DNA of 44,319 nucleotides from Solirubrobacterales bacterium (GTDB taxonomy: Bacteria > Actinomycetota > Thermoleophilia > Solirubrobacterales > 70-9): the NCBI GenBank assembly GCA_021323175.1, contig JAJTCK010000019.1:1-44319 (forward strand), given 5' to 3'. A model generated the notes under the pieces. That model saw only the letters and a program-made list of their open reading frames with translations, ran no database searches and had not been told where the DNA came from. Made by a program: the position numbers and the translations under genes. Shown piece after piece: positions 1 through 8,144 of the stretch. Within the stretch, counting starts at the first letter, position 1, and each line of letters begins with the position of its first letter.

Positions 1-113
1 CCGTCAACTTCGACGGCACGGCCGCGGCTGGTGAGCTCGTCGAGGTCGAGATCGCAGGGGCGACCTCCACGACCCTGAGCGGCGCCGAGCGGCTCCTGAG
101 CCGCGCGCTCTAG
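1..113 (+). CDS. miaB: tRNA-2-methylthio-N6-dimethylallyladenosine synthase MiaB, C-terminal end (partial)
   Basis: Only the last 36 codons are in the window (frame from base 3, stop TAG at 111-113). The peptide begins VNFDGTAAAGELVEVEI, which looks like the beta-barrel of a TRAM RNA-binding domain, the usual C-terminus of MiaB-type radical-SAM methylthiotransferases. MiaB adds a methylthio group to i6A37 of tRNAs reading UNN codons. The next gene is miaA, which makes the i6A substrate, and miaB-miaA adjacency is common in actinobacteria. The fragment alone would also fit another TRAM protein such as RimO; the neighbour decides the call. Confidence 0.75.
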   Translation, partial: VNFDGTAAAGELVEVEIAGATSTTLSGAERLLSRAL

Positions 114-123
114 GGGGACGGCG

Positions 124-1116
124 ATGGCCCGGGACGGGCACCAGGAGCCCGGCGCGCAGGGTTCGGGCCCGCTTCCGGTGGTGGCGATCTTCGGGCCGAC
201 GGCGGTCGGCAAGACGGGTGTCGCGATCGCCGTGGCCGAGGCGCTGAGGAAGGGAGGGGAGGACCCGGTCGCGGTCAACTGCGACTCGATCCAGGTCTAC
301 CGGGGCCTCGAGGTGTTGAGCGGCGCCGCGGACGCCCGGCAGAGGGCGCGGCTGGAGCACAGGTTGCTCTCGTTCGTCGATCCCACCGAGGAGTTCAGCG
401 CCGGCCGCTACGCGGCGCTCGCCCACGCCGAAATCGATGGCATGCTCGAGGAGGAGCGACGCCCGATCGTGGTCGGTGGCACCGGCCTGTACCTACGCGC
501 TGCCCTGGCCGACCTGGACCTGCGCCCACCCGTCCCGGCCGAGATCCGAGCGGCGGTGGAGGCCGAGATCCGGGCACGGGGCCCCGCGGTGGTTCACGCG
601 GAGCTGCCTGCGCGGCTTGCCGCCGGCGTCGAGCCGAGCGACCGCAAGCGCATCGCCCGCCTGACGGAGCTGATCCGAGCCGGCATCGAGCCCCACACCG
701 GCGGCGAGCCCCTGTGGACGGCCCGCTTGCGGCATCCCACCCGCCTGTTCGGCCTCGCCATGGACCGGGAGGAGCTCGGACGGCGCATCTCGGACCGCGT
801 GGATCGAATGCTCGCCGACGGCGCTGCAGAGGAGGTGCGGGCGGTCGCTGAGGCGGGCGTGTCGCGGACGGCGCGCGCCGCGCTCGGCTTCGAGCCGCTG
901 CTGGAGGGCCATGACGCAGCGCCCTCGGACGACGCCGTCGAGGCCGTCAAGGCCGCCCACCGCTCCTACGCGCGCCGCCAGCTCACCTGGATGCGCCGCA
1001 TGGAGGACGTCACGGTGTTCGAGCGCGACGGCAAGAGCGACGAGCAGGTGGCCGGGGAGATCGCGGAGCTCCTCGGAGTTGCCTCGCAAGGGCGCCGCCC
1101 TGCGCGGGACGGCTAG
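124..1116 (+). CDS. miaA: tRNA dimethylallyltransferase MiaA
   Basis: MiaA transfers dimethylallyl from DMAPP to A37 of UNN-reading tRNAs, the first step of ms2i6A synthesis. The 330-residue protein has the P-loop GPTAVGKT at residues 24-31 and the MiaA motif CDSIQVYRG at 53-61, and later GGTGLYLRA and the C-terminal RRQLTWMRR segment that binds tRNA. Length is normal for the family. The ATG start is preceded by a purine-rich GGGGGAC just after the miaB stop, so the two are probably co-transcribed. Its TAG stop (1114-1116) is also the first half of the -10 hexamer that appears to drive dapF. Confidence 0.95.
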   Translation: MARDGHQEPGAQGSGPLPVVAIFGPTAVGKTGVAIAVAEALRKGGEDPVAVNCDSIQVYRGLEVLSGAADARQRARLEHRLLSFVDPTEEFSAGRYAALAHAEIDGMLEEERRPIVVGGTGLYLRAALADLDLRPPVPAEIRAAVEAEIRARGPAVVHAELPARLAAGVEPSDRKRIARLTELIRAGIEPHTGGEPLWTARLRHPTRLFGLAMDREELGRRISDRVDRMLADGAAEEVRAVAEAGVSRTARAALGFEPLLEGHDAAPSDDAVEAVKAAHRSYARRQLTWMRRMEDVTVFERDGKSDEQVAGEIAELLGVASQGRRPARDG

Positions 1117-1119
1117 GCT
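1114..1119 (+). promoter_or_regulatory. -10 element of a probable leaderless dapF promoter
   Basis: TAGGCT ends 6 nt before the GTG start of dapF. A transcription start 6-7 nt after a -10 would coincide with the start codon. No clear -35 is visible. The hexamer overlaps the miaA stop codon. Confidence 0.45.
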
Positions 1120-1125
1120 CGCGCC

Positions 1126-1989
1126 GTGCGGTTCGAGAAGTGGCAGGCCCTGGGCAACGACTACGTGATCGTGGAGGCGGACGCGCTTCCATGGGAGCTC
1201 AACGCCCGGCGGATCAGGCGGCTGTGCGAGCCGCACTTCGGAATCGGCTCCGACGGGATCCTGCTGCTCTCGAAGCCGGCCGACCCCGATCACGTCGCGG
1301 ACCTTCGCATCTTCAACCCGGACGGCTCGGAGGCCGAGCTGTCCGGGAACGGCGCCCGCGAGGCCGTTTTGTACCTGCGCAGGTCGGGGTGGACCGACCA
1401 GGACGAGTTCACGATCGGGACGGCGGCCGGGCCGGTCACGCCGACGATCGACTCCGAGCGCACCTGCACCCTGGCGATCGGCCGCGCCGCGACCACCTCG
1501 AAGGACTACCCACGCGGACCCGAGGACGGCAAGGGGGAGGTGGAGGCGCAGGGCAGGACGTGGGCCTTCCGGCACGTCTCCATCGGCAACCCGCAGTGCG
1601 CGATCCGGGTGGAGGACGGGCTCGAGGACCTGGACCTGTCCGCGGTGGGCCCGGAGATCGAGGGCCACGCGCTGTTCCCCAACCGCACGAACGTCTCCTT
1701 CTTCCGGATCGAGGACGCGGGCGCATCCGCCGGGTCGGGATCCCGCCTCCGCGCCCGCATCTTCGAGCGCGGGGTGGGCGAGACGCTCTCGTCCGGCACG
1801 GGCGCCAGCGGAGCGGCGGTTGCCGCGTACCTGGCTGGCGCCGCGAGCCCACTGGAGGTCCGGCTCGACGGGGGTGAGCTGAGCGTCGAGGTCGGCGAGG
1901 ACCTCGAGGTCAGGCTGACGGGATGGGCCGAGCCCGTGTACGCAGCCGAGGTCTCGGCCGAGCTGCTGCGCACGCTCGGCGACCTCTAG
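1126..1989 (+). CDS. dapF: Diaminopimelate epimerase homologue with both catalytic Cys replaced by Ser
   Basis: DapF interconverts LL- and meso-diaminopimelate for lysine and peptidoglycan. The 287-residue protein has the two-domain DapF layout: N-terminal GNDYVIVE with the conserved Asn (residue 11), DGSEAELSGNGAR at 66-78, and ERGVGETLSSGTG at 214-226. In characterised DapF enzymes the first motif reads CGNG and the second CGT/SG, the two Cys being the general acid and base. Here the codons are TCC at residue 73 and TCC at residue 223, so both are Ser. Everything around them is intact. It starts with GTG without a Shine-Dalgarno and stops 15 bp before an LL-DAP-aminotransferase-like gene. 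It may be a slow or altered-specificity racemase; the family assignment itself is firm. Confidence 0.85.
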   Translation: MRFEKWQALGNDYVIVEADALPWELNARRIRRLCEPHFGIGSDGILLLSKPADPDHVADLRIFNPDGSEAELSGNGAREAVLYLRRSGWTDQDEFTIGTAAGPVTPTIDSERTCTLAIGRAATTSKDYPRGPEDGKGEVEAQGRTWAFRHVSIGNPQCAIRVEDGLEDLDLSAVGPEIEGHALFPNRTNVSFFRIEDAGASAGSGSRLRARIFERGVGETLSSGTGASGAAVAAYLAGAASPLEVRLDGGELSVEVGEDLEVRLTGWAEPVYAAEVSAELLRTLGDL

Positions 1990-2004
1990 GCTTCCCGCCT
2001 CGGC

Positions 2005-3195
2005 ATGGCCCAGAACAGCGACAGGAGACCGCTGACGGCGCCCGCGAAGCGGCTGGAGGCGATCCCGCCCTACATGTTCGCCGAGCTCGAGCGCAGGATC
2101 GAGCAGAAGGCCGCGGAGGGCATCGACGTGATCAGTCTCGGCATCGGGGACCCGGACACGCCGACATTCCGCTACGTGGTCGAGGCCGCGCGCGCGGCGA
2201 TCGGAGACCCGAGCACCCACAAGTATCCGTCGAACCGCGGGCGCCCCGAGTTCCGCGAGGCATTGGCGGACTTCTACATGTCGAGGTTCGGAGTAGAGGT
2301 CGACGCCGTCCACGAGGTGATTCCCGCGATCGGCGCCAAGGAGTGCATCTACAACCTCTGCTTCGCGTTCATGGACCCAGGAGACGTCGCGCTGGCTTCG
2401 GACCCCGGCTATCCCGTTTACACGAGCGGCCCGGTGCTGGCCGGCGCCGAGGCCTTCCTGCTGCCGATGCTGTCGAGGCTCGACTTCACTCCGGACCTCG
2501 ACGCGATCCCGGCCGAGAAGCTCGACGCCGCGCGGCTGATGTTCATCAACTATCCGAACAACCCGACCGGGGCGGTCGTGCCGGACGGGTTCTTCGAGCG
2601 CGTGGTCGGGCTCGCGCGCCGGCACGAGTTCCTGGTCGTGCACGACAACGCCTATTCCGAGACGACTTATGACGGATACGTCGCGCCGAGCTTCCTCGCC
2701 ACGGCCGGCGCGAAGGAGGTGGGGGTCGAGGTCTTCTCGTTGTCCAAGGGCTACAACATGACCGGCTGGCGCTGCGCGGCCATTCTCGGCAACCCCGAGG
2801 CGATCAAGACCTACTGGCGCCTGAAGACGAATGTGGACAGCGGCCTGTTCGAAGCGATCCAGCTCGCCGGCGCGGCGGCGCTGCGCGGCCCGCGCAAGCA
2901 CGTCAACGAGATGTGCTCCATCTACCAGCGCCGCAGGGATCTGGTCGTGGATGCCCTGCGCAGCATCGGTGTGGTCGTCGATGCACCCAGGGGGACGATT
3001 TACGTGTGGGCGCCGGTGCCGGAGGGACACACATCGACGTCGTTCGCGGAGCTCGTCCTGGAGGAAGCCGCAGTCGTGGTCTCGCCCGGCTCGATGTACG
3101 GCCCGAGCGGCGAGGGCTACTTCCGCATCTCGCTGACCACCCCCGACCAGCTGCTGACCGAGGCCGTCGAACGCCTCCGCGCCCACCTGAGCTAG
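2005..3195 (+). CDS. LL-diaminopimelate aminotransferase-like class I/II PLP aminotransferase
   Basis: This is a 396-residue fold-type I PLP aminotransferase. Visible motifs are the substrate-loop segment KYPSNRGRPEFREA, the PNNPTG motif that binds PLP, and the Schiff-base lysine in SLSKGYNMTGWR. The N-terminus (RLEAIPPYMFAELERRI) and the GDPDTPTF motif resemble DapL-type LL-DAP aminotransferases, which convert tetrahydrodipicolinate directly to LL-DAP. Its place immediately after dapF supports that role. Specificity cannot be settled from motifs, because aspartate and other aminotransferases share them. ATG start; a TAGGCT hexamer lies at 1987-1992, 12 nt upstream. Confidence 0.75.
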   Translation: MAQNSDRRPLTAPAKRLEAIPPYMFAELERRIEQKAAEGIDVISLGIGDPDTPTFRYVVEAARAAIGDPSTHKYPSNRGRPEFREALADFYMSRFGVEVDAVHEVIPAIGAKECIYNLCFAFMDPGDVALASDPGYPVYTSGPVLAGAEAFLLPMLSRLDFTPDLDAIPAEKLDAARLMFINYPNNPTGAVVPDGFFERVVGLARRHEFLVVHDNAYSETTYDGYVAPSFLATAGAKEVGVEVFSLSKGYNMTGWRCAAILGNPEAIKTYWRLKTNVDSGLFEAIQLAGAAALRGPRKHVNEMCSIYQRRRDLVVDALRSIGVVVDAPRGTIYVWAPVPEGHTSTSFAELVLEEAAVVVSPGSMYGPSGEGYFRISLTTPDQLLTEAVERLRAHLS

Positions 3196-3205
3196 GGCGG
3201 ATGCG

Positions 3206-3592
3206 GTGGGCGAGCGGCGACGGATCTCGGGGCGTTCGCCGTTCGAGGGCGAGATCGGCTTCAGCCGCGCTGTCAGGGTGGGGGGCAGGGTCCTCGTTGC
3301 GGGAACGGCTCCGGTCTGGGAGGACGGCACCTGCGATCCCGATCCCGAGGTGCAGGCGCGCCGCTGCATCGAGATCATCGAGGGAGCGCTCGCCGAGGCC
3401 GGCGCGAGCCTGGCAGACGTCGTACGCACGCGGCAGTTCATCGTCAACCCGGACGACGCGTCGGCCGTGGGCCGCGCCCACGCCGCGGCATTCGCCGAGG
3501 TCCGCCCGGCTTCGACGATGGTGGTGGTGGCCGCGCTGCTCGATCCCCGCTGGCGGGTGGAGATCGAAGCCGAGGCGGTCGTTACCGGGTAA
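3206..3592 (+). CDS. RidA/YjgF/UK114-family protein
   Basis: This 128-residue protein has the RidA fold signatures VAGTAPVWEDG near the N-terminus, an RTRQFIVNPDD strand, and a C-terminal PRWRVEIEAEAVV segment carrying the Arg and Glu that line the RidA active site. RidA proteins hydrolyse reactive enamine/imine intermediates made by PLP enzymes. Its position 10 bp after a PLP aminotransferase fits detoxification of leaked intermediates. The GTG start at 3206 keeps the whole domain; an ATG at 3201 is in another frame. The exact Rid subfamily and substrate are not known. Confidence 0.85.
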   Translation: MGERRRISGRSPFEGEIGFSRAVRVGGRVLVAGTAPVWEDGTCDPDPEVQARRCIEIIEGALAEAGASLADVVRTRQFIVNPDDASAVGRAHAAAFAEVRPASTMVVVAALLDPRWRVEIEAEAVVTG

Positions 3593-3823
3593 GCCCAACG
3601 GCGCCGCTCTTCGCGTCGAGGTGGTGGACCGTGGGCTTCGCCGCTGCAGTGAGCGCGCCGTTCGGCGATCCCGTCGAGGTAATAGCCGCCTCCTCGATCG
3701 CCGGCAACTGCGCGGTGAGCGCCGCCGCCCTGATACCTGCCTCGCCCAGGGCCGGGGATTGGCCCGCTCGCGCCTGACATCTCGCCGACGCGCATGCGCG
3801 GCCGCTTCGCTCGCCTCCGGGCC

Positions 3824-3829
3824 TAGGAT
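3824..3829 (+). promoter_or_regulatory. -10 element of a probable leaderless hflX promoter
   Basis: TAGGAT lies exactly 6 nt before the GTG start of hflX, at the end of a 243-bp non-coding stretch (3593-3835) in which I see no other feature. No -35 or Shine-Dalgarno is visible. Confidence 0.55.
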
Positions 3830-3835
3830 CAGTGT

Positions 3836-5182
3836 GTGGCCCACGACACGACAGGCAACGGCGGGGCGGGTGTCGTCAACCCCCGCGCGGTTCAACGCGC
3901 GATCGCAGTGGGCGTGGTCACCGAGGCGGACGGCGAGCGAGACCAGCTGGGTGAGCTGAAGGAGCTGCTGCGCACAGCGGGCGTTGCCACGGCCGGCGAC
4001 CTGGTGCAGCGACGTGACCGGCCCGACCCCGACCGCTATCTGGGGCGCGGGAAGATCGCCGAGCTGAAGCGGGAGATCAAGGCCGACAACGCGAACCTCG
4101 TCGCGTGCGACGACGAGCTCGTGCCGCGGCAGGAGCGGAACCTGGAGAAGGAGCTGGGCGTTCCTGTGATCGACCGCACGGCGGTGATCCTGGACATCTT
4201 CGCCGACCACGCGGGGTCGGCCGAGGGCAAGCTCCAGGTCGAGCTGGCCCAGCTCGAGTACAACCTGGCGCGCCTGCGAGGCCTCTGGACCCACCTGGAG
4301 CGCCTGGGAGGCGGACTGGGAAGCGGCGGCGCGGCGGTCACCAGGGGTCCCGGCGAGCGCCAGATCGAGATCGACCGCCGGCTCGCGCGCGACCGCATCG
4401 CCGCACTGCGCCGCAGGCTGGAGCGGACCGAGCGGAACCGCGCCGTGATGCGCCACAGGCGGGAGGGTGCGGCACTGCCCACCGTGGGCCTGGTGGGGTA
4501 CACGAATGCAGGCAAGTCCACGACCCTCAACGCGCTGACGGGCGCCGGCGTCGGGGTGGGGGAGCGCCTGTTCCACACCCTCGACCCGACGACGCGGGGC
4601 TTCGAGCACGACGGCAGGCGCTTCCTGCTGACCGACACCGTCGGGTTCATCCGCAAGCTGCCGCACGAGCTCGTCGAGGCCTTCAAGGCGACCCTCGAGG
4701 AGACGGTCCTAGCCGACCTGCTCGTCCACGTCGTCGACGGCTCCCAGCCCGAGGAGGCCCGCTTGCAGTCGATCGCCGCCGTCGACTCGGTGCTGGAGGA
4801 GATCGGCGCGGGAGCGAAGCCGCGGGTGCTCGCCATGAACAAGTTGGACCTTCTCGATGAGGCCGAGCGCTCGCAGGTCGCGTTGGAGCATGGCGGCGCC
4901 GTTCTCTTCTCGGCGGAGACGGGGCAGGGCCTGGAGGACCTGCGTGCCCGGATCTCGAGCGAGATCCTGGCGGGGCTCACCGAAGTCGAGTTGCTCGTAC
5001 CCTTCACCCACGGGGAGAGGCTTGCTCAACTGCACGATCTCGCTGGCGACCTGGAGCGTGAGGATCGGGCGGACGGCGTTCACGTCCGGGCTCTCCTTCC
5101 CCCAGCGCTTGTCCGCCGGTTCGCGGACCTCGCCGTCAACGGACGAGCCGGCGGAGAGGGATCGCAGGACGGGCGCGGCTGA
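3836..5182 (+). CDS. hflX: Ribosome-associated GTPase HflX
   Basis: HflX binds the 50S subunit and splits stalled or hibernating ribosomes. The 448-residue protein has the N-terminal HflX domain (YLGRGKIAELK, then ELVPRQERNLEKEL and VIDRTAVILDIFA), the glycine-rich linker LGGGLGSGG and a helical segment GPGERQIEIDRRL. The G domain has GYTNAGKST (about residues 221-229), DTVGFIRKLP and NKLD. The G domain is complete, so activity is expected. The miaB-miaA-dapF-hflX order is typical of actinobacteria. It begins with GTG at the predicted transcription start. Confidence 0.95.
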   Translation: MAHDTTGNGGAGVVNPRAVQRAIAVGVVTEADGERDQLGELKELLRTAGVATAGDLVQRRDRPDPDRYLGRGKIAELKREIKADNANLVACDDELVPRQERNLEKELGVPVIDRTAVILDIFADHAGSAEGKLQVELAQLEYNLARLRGLWTHLERLGGGLGSGGAAVTRGPGERQIEIDRRLARDRIAALRRRLERTERNRAVMRHRREGAALPTVGLVGYTNAGKSTTLNALTGAGVGVGERLFHTLDPTTRGFEHDGRRFLLTDTVGFIRKLPHELVEAFKATLEETVLADLLVHVVDGSQPEEARLQSIAAVDSVLEEIGAGAKPRVLAMNKLDLLDEAERSQVALEHGGAVLFSAETGQGLEDLRARISSEILAGLTEVELLVPFTHGERLAQLHDLAGDLEREDRADGVHVRALLPPALVRRFADLAVNGRAGGEGSQDGRG

Positions 5183-5291
5183 GCCCGCGCCCGCCAGACG
5201 AAGCCGTCGAGGCGCACGATCCGGATTCGAACGGCTCGTGGGATCCGCCTCGCGGCCGTGCTCGGCGCCGGGCCAGGAGGAGGAGCTGGAC

Positions 5292-5320
5292 CTGACGACG
5301 TCAGAGAGGGCAACTACATT
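5292..5320 (+). promoter_or_regulatory. Promoter of dut (CTGACG / 17 bp / TACATT), probably leaderless
   Basis: CTGACG at 5292-5297 and TACATT at 5315-5320 are separated by exactly 17 bp. The -10 ends 6 nt before the GTG start. This is the best -35/-10 pair I see among the proposed leaderless promoters in the window. Confidence 0.6.
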
Positions 5321-5326
5321 GGGGGC

Positions 5327-5758
5327 GTGGAGGATCTGCGGTTCACGCGGCTCAGCGAGAATGGGACGTTGCCCACTCGGGCTCACGCCTCCGACGCCGG
5401 TCTTGACCTCTATGCAGCCGAGGCCGCGCGCATCTCGCCCGGCGACCGCGCCAGCATCGGTACCGGCTTGGCCGTCGCCGTCCCCGAGGGGCTGGCGGGC
5501 CTGGTCCTGCCCCGTTCCGGGCTGGCGCTCAAGCATGGCGTGACCCTGGTCAACTCCCCAGGATTGATCGACCCTGGGTACCGTGGCGAGGTCCGCATCC
5601 TCCTCCACAACACCGACCGCAACTCCGCCTTCGAGGTCGTGGCGGGGGACCGCATCGCCCAGCTGATCCTGGTCCCCATCGCCCTCGCGAGCCCGCTGGA
5701 GTCCGACACCCTGGACGCGACGGCGCGCGGCGCGGGCGGCTTCGGCTCGAGCGGCTAG
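5327..5758 (+). CDS. dut: dUTP diphosphatase (deoxyuridine triphosphatase)
   Basis: Dut hydrolyses dUTP to dUMP and PPi, keeping uracil out of DNA and feeding thymidylate synthesis. The 143-residue protein shows all five trimeric dUTPase motifs in order: HASDAGLDLYAA, PRSGLALKHG, LIDPGYRGEV with the catalytic Asp, GDRIAQLIL, and the C-terminal RGAGGFGSSG lid that closes over the nucleotide. I chose the GTG at 5327 because it sits 6 nt after a good promoter. An upstream in-frame start at 5258 would add 23 residues with no family counterpart and would include the promoter. Confidence 0.95.
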   Translation: MEDLRFTRLSENGTLPTRAHASDAGLDLYAAEAARISPGDRASIGTGLAVAVPEGLAGLVLPRSGLALKHGVTLVNSPGLIDPGYRGEVRILLHNTDRNSAFEVVAGDRIAQLILVPIALASPLESDTLDATARGAGGFGSSG

Positions 5759-5788
5759 CCCGCTCCACAGCGAACCGTGAGCGCGAGA

Positions 5789-6367
5789 ATGGGGGTGGCC
5801 ACCGGACCGGACGGACGCCTTCGCTGTTGGTGGTGCCTCGACGCTTCCGAGCTGCTCGTGTACCACGATGAGGTCTGGGGCCGGCCCATGCACGGCGAGC
5901 GGGAGCTCTTCGAGATGTTGACCCTGGAGTCGTTCCAGTCCGGGCTGTCCTGGCTCACGATCCTGCGCAAGCGGGATGGATTCCGCAGGGCGTTCGACGA
6001 TTGGGACCTGGAGCGCGTGGCCAACTACGGCGACCGCGACACGGACCGCTTGCTCGCAGACGCGTCGATCGTCCGCCACCGGGGCAAGATCGAGGCCGCG
6101 ATCGCAAACGCCGGCGCCACACTCGCGCTGCACCGGGCGGGCGAGAGCCTGGATGAGCTGCTGTGGAGGTTCGCTCCCTCCGACGAGGACCGGCGCGCCC
6201 CGGAGTCGGGCGACGAGTTGCCGTCGGTCACACCCGAGGCGACGGCGATGGCAAAGGAGCTCAAGGTACGCGGGTTCCGCTTCGTCGGGCCCACGACGGC
6301 TCATTCGCTGATGCAGGCGGCTGGGCTGGTGAACGACCATCTGGCCGGCTGCGAACTCCGGTTGTGA
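5789..6367 (+). CDS. tag: DNA-3-methyladenine glycosylase I
   Basis: Tag removes 3-methyladenine from alkylated DNA, starting base-excision repair. The 192-residue protein has the N-terminal RCWWC and VYHDEVWG motifs, LTLESFQSGLSWLTIL and the helix-hairpin-helix segment. A C-terminal NDHLAGCELR provides the His and Cys that, with the N-terminal Cys and His, bind the structural zinc of Tag. I chose ATG at 5789 because family members start shortly before DGxxRCxW; an in-frame GTG at 5777 would add four residues. It is the last of the forward run and is convergent with the VOC gene. Confidence 0.92.
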   Translation: MGVATGPDGRLRCWWCLDASELLVYHDEVWGRPMHGERELFEMLTLESFQSGLSWLTILRKRDGFRRAFDDWDLERVANYGDRDTDRLLADASIVRHRGKIEAAIANAGATLALHRAGESLDELLWRFAPSDEDRRAPESGDELPSVTPEATAMAKELKVRGFRFVGPTTAHSLMQAAGLVNDHLAGCELRL

Positions 6368-6387
6368 GTGATTCTCGCGCGTCGCTG

Positions 6388-6756
6388 CTAGGCCGACGGC
6401 GCGTAGCGGTGGTGGATCGCCAGCGTATTGCCGTCCGGATCGTCGAAGAAGGCCTGGAAGCAAACCCCGCTGTCGATCGTCTCGCCCTTGAACTCGACGC
6501 CCTTGGACTCGAGTTCGGCCTTGGCGGCCTCGAAGTCGTCGACGTGGAACTCGACTGGGAACGCGTGCGGCTTGAAGTCAAGGCCGAAGGCGTCCGCCTG
6601 CATGACCGCGACGGTCAGGTTGCCGGTCTCGAACTCACCGGCAGGGCGGTCTCCCCACTGCTTTCCGAACTCGAGCCCGAGCGTGCCCTCGTAGAACTGT
6701 CGCGCCTTCTCCCAGTCCCGCGTGGGGAGGGCGATGAAGTCGACCCCGCTGATCAC
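6388..6756 (-). CDS. VOC-superfamily (glyoxalase/bleomycin-resistance-like) protein
   Basis: This 122-residue protein has paired beta-alpha-beta-beta-beta modules. The first is VDFIALPTRDWEKARQFYE with GLEFGKQW; the second is VEFHVDDFEAAKAELE ending in FFDDPDGNTLAIHHR, a typical VOC C-terminal strand with its metal-ligand region. VOC proteins include glyoxalases, dioxygenases and drug-binding proteins; the substrate here is unknown. Its GTG start overlaps the lemA stop by 4 bp (GTGA at 6753-6756), so it is probably translated by coupling to lemA and belongs to that transcript. Confidence 0.85.
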   Translation of the reverse strand: MISGVDFIALPTRDWEKARQFYEGTLGLEFGKQWGDRPAGEFETGNLTVAVMQADAFGLDFKPHAFPVEFHVDDFEAAKAELESKGVEFKGETIDSGVCFQAFFDDPDGNTLAIHHRYAPSA

Positions 6757-7328
6757 GCCTTGGCGGTGCCCTCGTCGAAGGAGACCTGCGGTGCCTCGCG
6801 CTCCGCGGCGTCCCCGATCTCGAAGAACTCCCGCTCGGTGAACCCGCCCTGGTCGGCGACGATCGACATCGGGAACTGTTGGATCTTCGTGTTGTAGCTC
6901 TGCACGTTGGAGTTGTAGATCCGGCGCGAGGCCTGGATCTCGTCTTCGAGCTCGGAGAGCTGGGCCTGGAGCTGCTGAAAGTTCTCGGTCGCGCGCAGGT
7001 CGGGGTACTGCTCGGCAACGACGCGCAGGTTCCCGAGCGCGGCCGACAGGGCGGACTCGGCCTGGGCCGTGTCCTGGACGCCGGTCGCTCCCATCGCCTG
7101 CGAGCGGGCCCTGGTGACGTTCTCGAAGGTCTTCTGCTCGTGCGTCGCGTACCCCTTGACCGACTCGACGAGGTTGGGGACCAGGTCGTGCCTGCGCTTC
7201 AGCTGTACGTCGATGCCGCTCCAGGCCTCGTCCACGCGGTTGCGCGAGGCGATGATGCTGTTGCGTGTCAGGACGTAGATCACGGCCACGAGCACGACCA
7301 GGCCGACGATCACGATTACGGCGATCAT
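6753..7328 (-). CDS. LemA family protein
   Basis: This 191-residue protein has one N-terminal membrane helix (about residues 2-19, IAVIVIVGLVVLVAVIYV). It continues with the LemA signature RNRVDEAWSGIDVQLKRRHD, LVPNLVESVKGYA and the heptad-rich helices that form the LemA helical bundle. LemA proteins are membrane-anchored with the bundle on one side of the membrane; their biochemical role is not established. Start ATG at 7328 is 6 nt downstream of TAGGAT, so the gene seems to have its own leaderless promoter rather than reading through from gatD, 57 bp upstream. Confidence 0.92.
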   Translation of the reverse strand: MIAVIVIVGLVVLVAVIYVLTRNSIIASRNRVDEAWSGIDVQLKRRHDLVPNLVESVKGYATHEQKTFENVTRARSQAMGATGVQDTAQAESALSAALGNLRVVAEQYPDLRATENFQQLQAQLSELEDEIQASRRIYNSNVQSYNTKIQQFPMSIVADQGGFTEREFFEIGDAAEREAPQVSFDEGTAKA

Positions 7329-7334
7329 GCAGCG

Positions 7335-7340
7335 ATCCTA
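7335..7340 (-). promoter_or_regulatory. -10 element of a probable leaderless lemA promoter
   Basis: On the minus strand TAGGAT (7340 to 7335) is followed by 6 nt and the ATG of lemA. It is the same hexamer at the same distance as before hflX. Confidence 0.55.
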
Positions 7341-7385
7341 TAGGGCGGAGGACCGACGCATCGCTTCGCGCCTCCGGCCTGGCGG

Positions 7386-8144
7386 CTAGCCGCGCTCTGC
7401 GGCGTGACGCGCCCCCTCGTGTGCGGCGCGCTCCAGGTCGTCGTCGAGGGGCGTGAGCTCGACCGCGTCGCCGGTGCGCCGCCGGAGCGCGAGTGAGATG
7501 AGGTGGTCGGCGAGCCAGGCGTTCTTGGGCAGCAGCGGCCCGTGCATGTAGGTGCCGACCATGTTGAGCCGGCGCACCCCCTCGCGCCCGTCCGCGCCGT
7601 CGTTCCCGTGGCCGTGCAGGACGCGGCCGAGCGGCTCGGCTCCGGCTCCCAGGTGGGTCCTGCCGCCGTGGTTCTCGAACCCCGCGAGGACCTTCGGCCC
7701 GGCGCCCAGGTCCGCCTCGATCGCGATGTTGCCGATCAGCCGCTCTCCTTCGCCCCGGACGGTCTCCAGGTCGGCGATTCCGAGCCCCCGGATTGACTGC
7801 TGGCCCAGCTGGTAGCGGTGACCCAGGAGCTGATAGCCCCCGCATACGGCCAGCAGCACGGCGCCATCCTCCACGGCTTCCGCGATGGCGTCGCGCTTGG
7901 TTCGCAGCATGTCCTCGGCGACCAGGACCTGGTCGCGATCCTGTCCGCCGCCGATGTAGACGAGGTCGTGTGCGACCGGGTCGAAGTCCTCGCCCGGCCC
8001 CGCTGCCGCGTATGAGAACCCCAGCCCTCGCCACTCGCAGCGTCGTTGCAGAAAGATGATGTTCCCGCGGTCGGCGTAGATGTTCATCTGCTCCGGGTAC
8101 AGCGCGAGCAGGCGCAGGTTCATCTCGGACGTCGGGTCGCTCAT
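7386..8144 (-). CDS. gatD: Lipid II isoglutaminyl synthase, glutamine amidotransferase subunit GatD
   Basis: GatD releases ammonia from glutamine and passes it to MurT, which amidates the alpha-carboxyl of D-Glu in lipid II. The 252-residue protein is a CobQ/CobB-type class I amidotransferase. It has YIGGGQDRDQ at about 63-72, the nucleophile elbow AVCGGYQLLG with Cys101, ENHGGR at about 158-162 and the catalytic His201 in YMHGPLLPKN. The ATG at 8144 overlaps the stop of the preceding methyltransferase by 4 bp (ATGA). It is separated from its partner murT by that gene, whereas the pair is usually adjacent. No clear terminator follows. Confidence 0.93.
   Translation of the reverse strand: MSDPTSEMNLRLLALYPEQMNIYADRGNIIFLQRRCEWRGLGFSYAAAGPGEDFDPVAHDLVYIGGGQDRDQVLVAEDMLRTKRDAIAEAVEDGAVLLAVCGGYQLLGHRYQLGQQSIRGLGIADLETVRGEGERLIGNIAIEADLGAGPKVLAGFENHGGRTHLGAGAEPLGRVLHGHGNDGADGREGVRRLNMVGTYMHGPLLPKNAWLADHLISLALRRRTGDAVELTPLDDDLERAAHEGARHAAERG

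Noticed and set aside
493-3795. 1100-codon open frame on the minus strand opposite miaA-dapF-dapL
   Set aside because: It is antisense to four recognisable genes, is Arg/Gly/Pro-rich with no motif, and is the expected shadow of GC-biased third codon positions.
3593-3835. 243-bp gap before hflX as a possible small RNA or gene
   Set aside because: No ribosome-binding site with a sensible frame, no hairpin-U-run and no family peptide could be seen; only the -10 at its end is supported.
5221-5235. GATTCGAACG resembling a tRNA T-loop after hflX
   Set aside because: The flanking bases do not form a T-stem and no acceptor or anticodon arm can be found on either strand.
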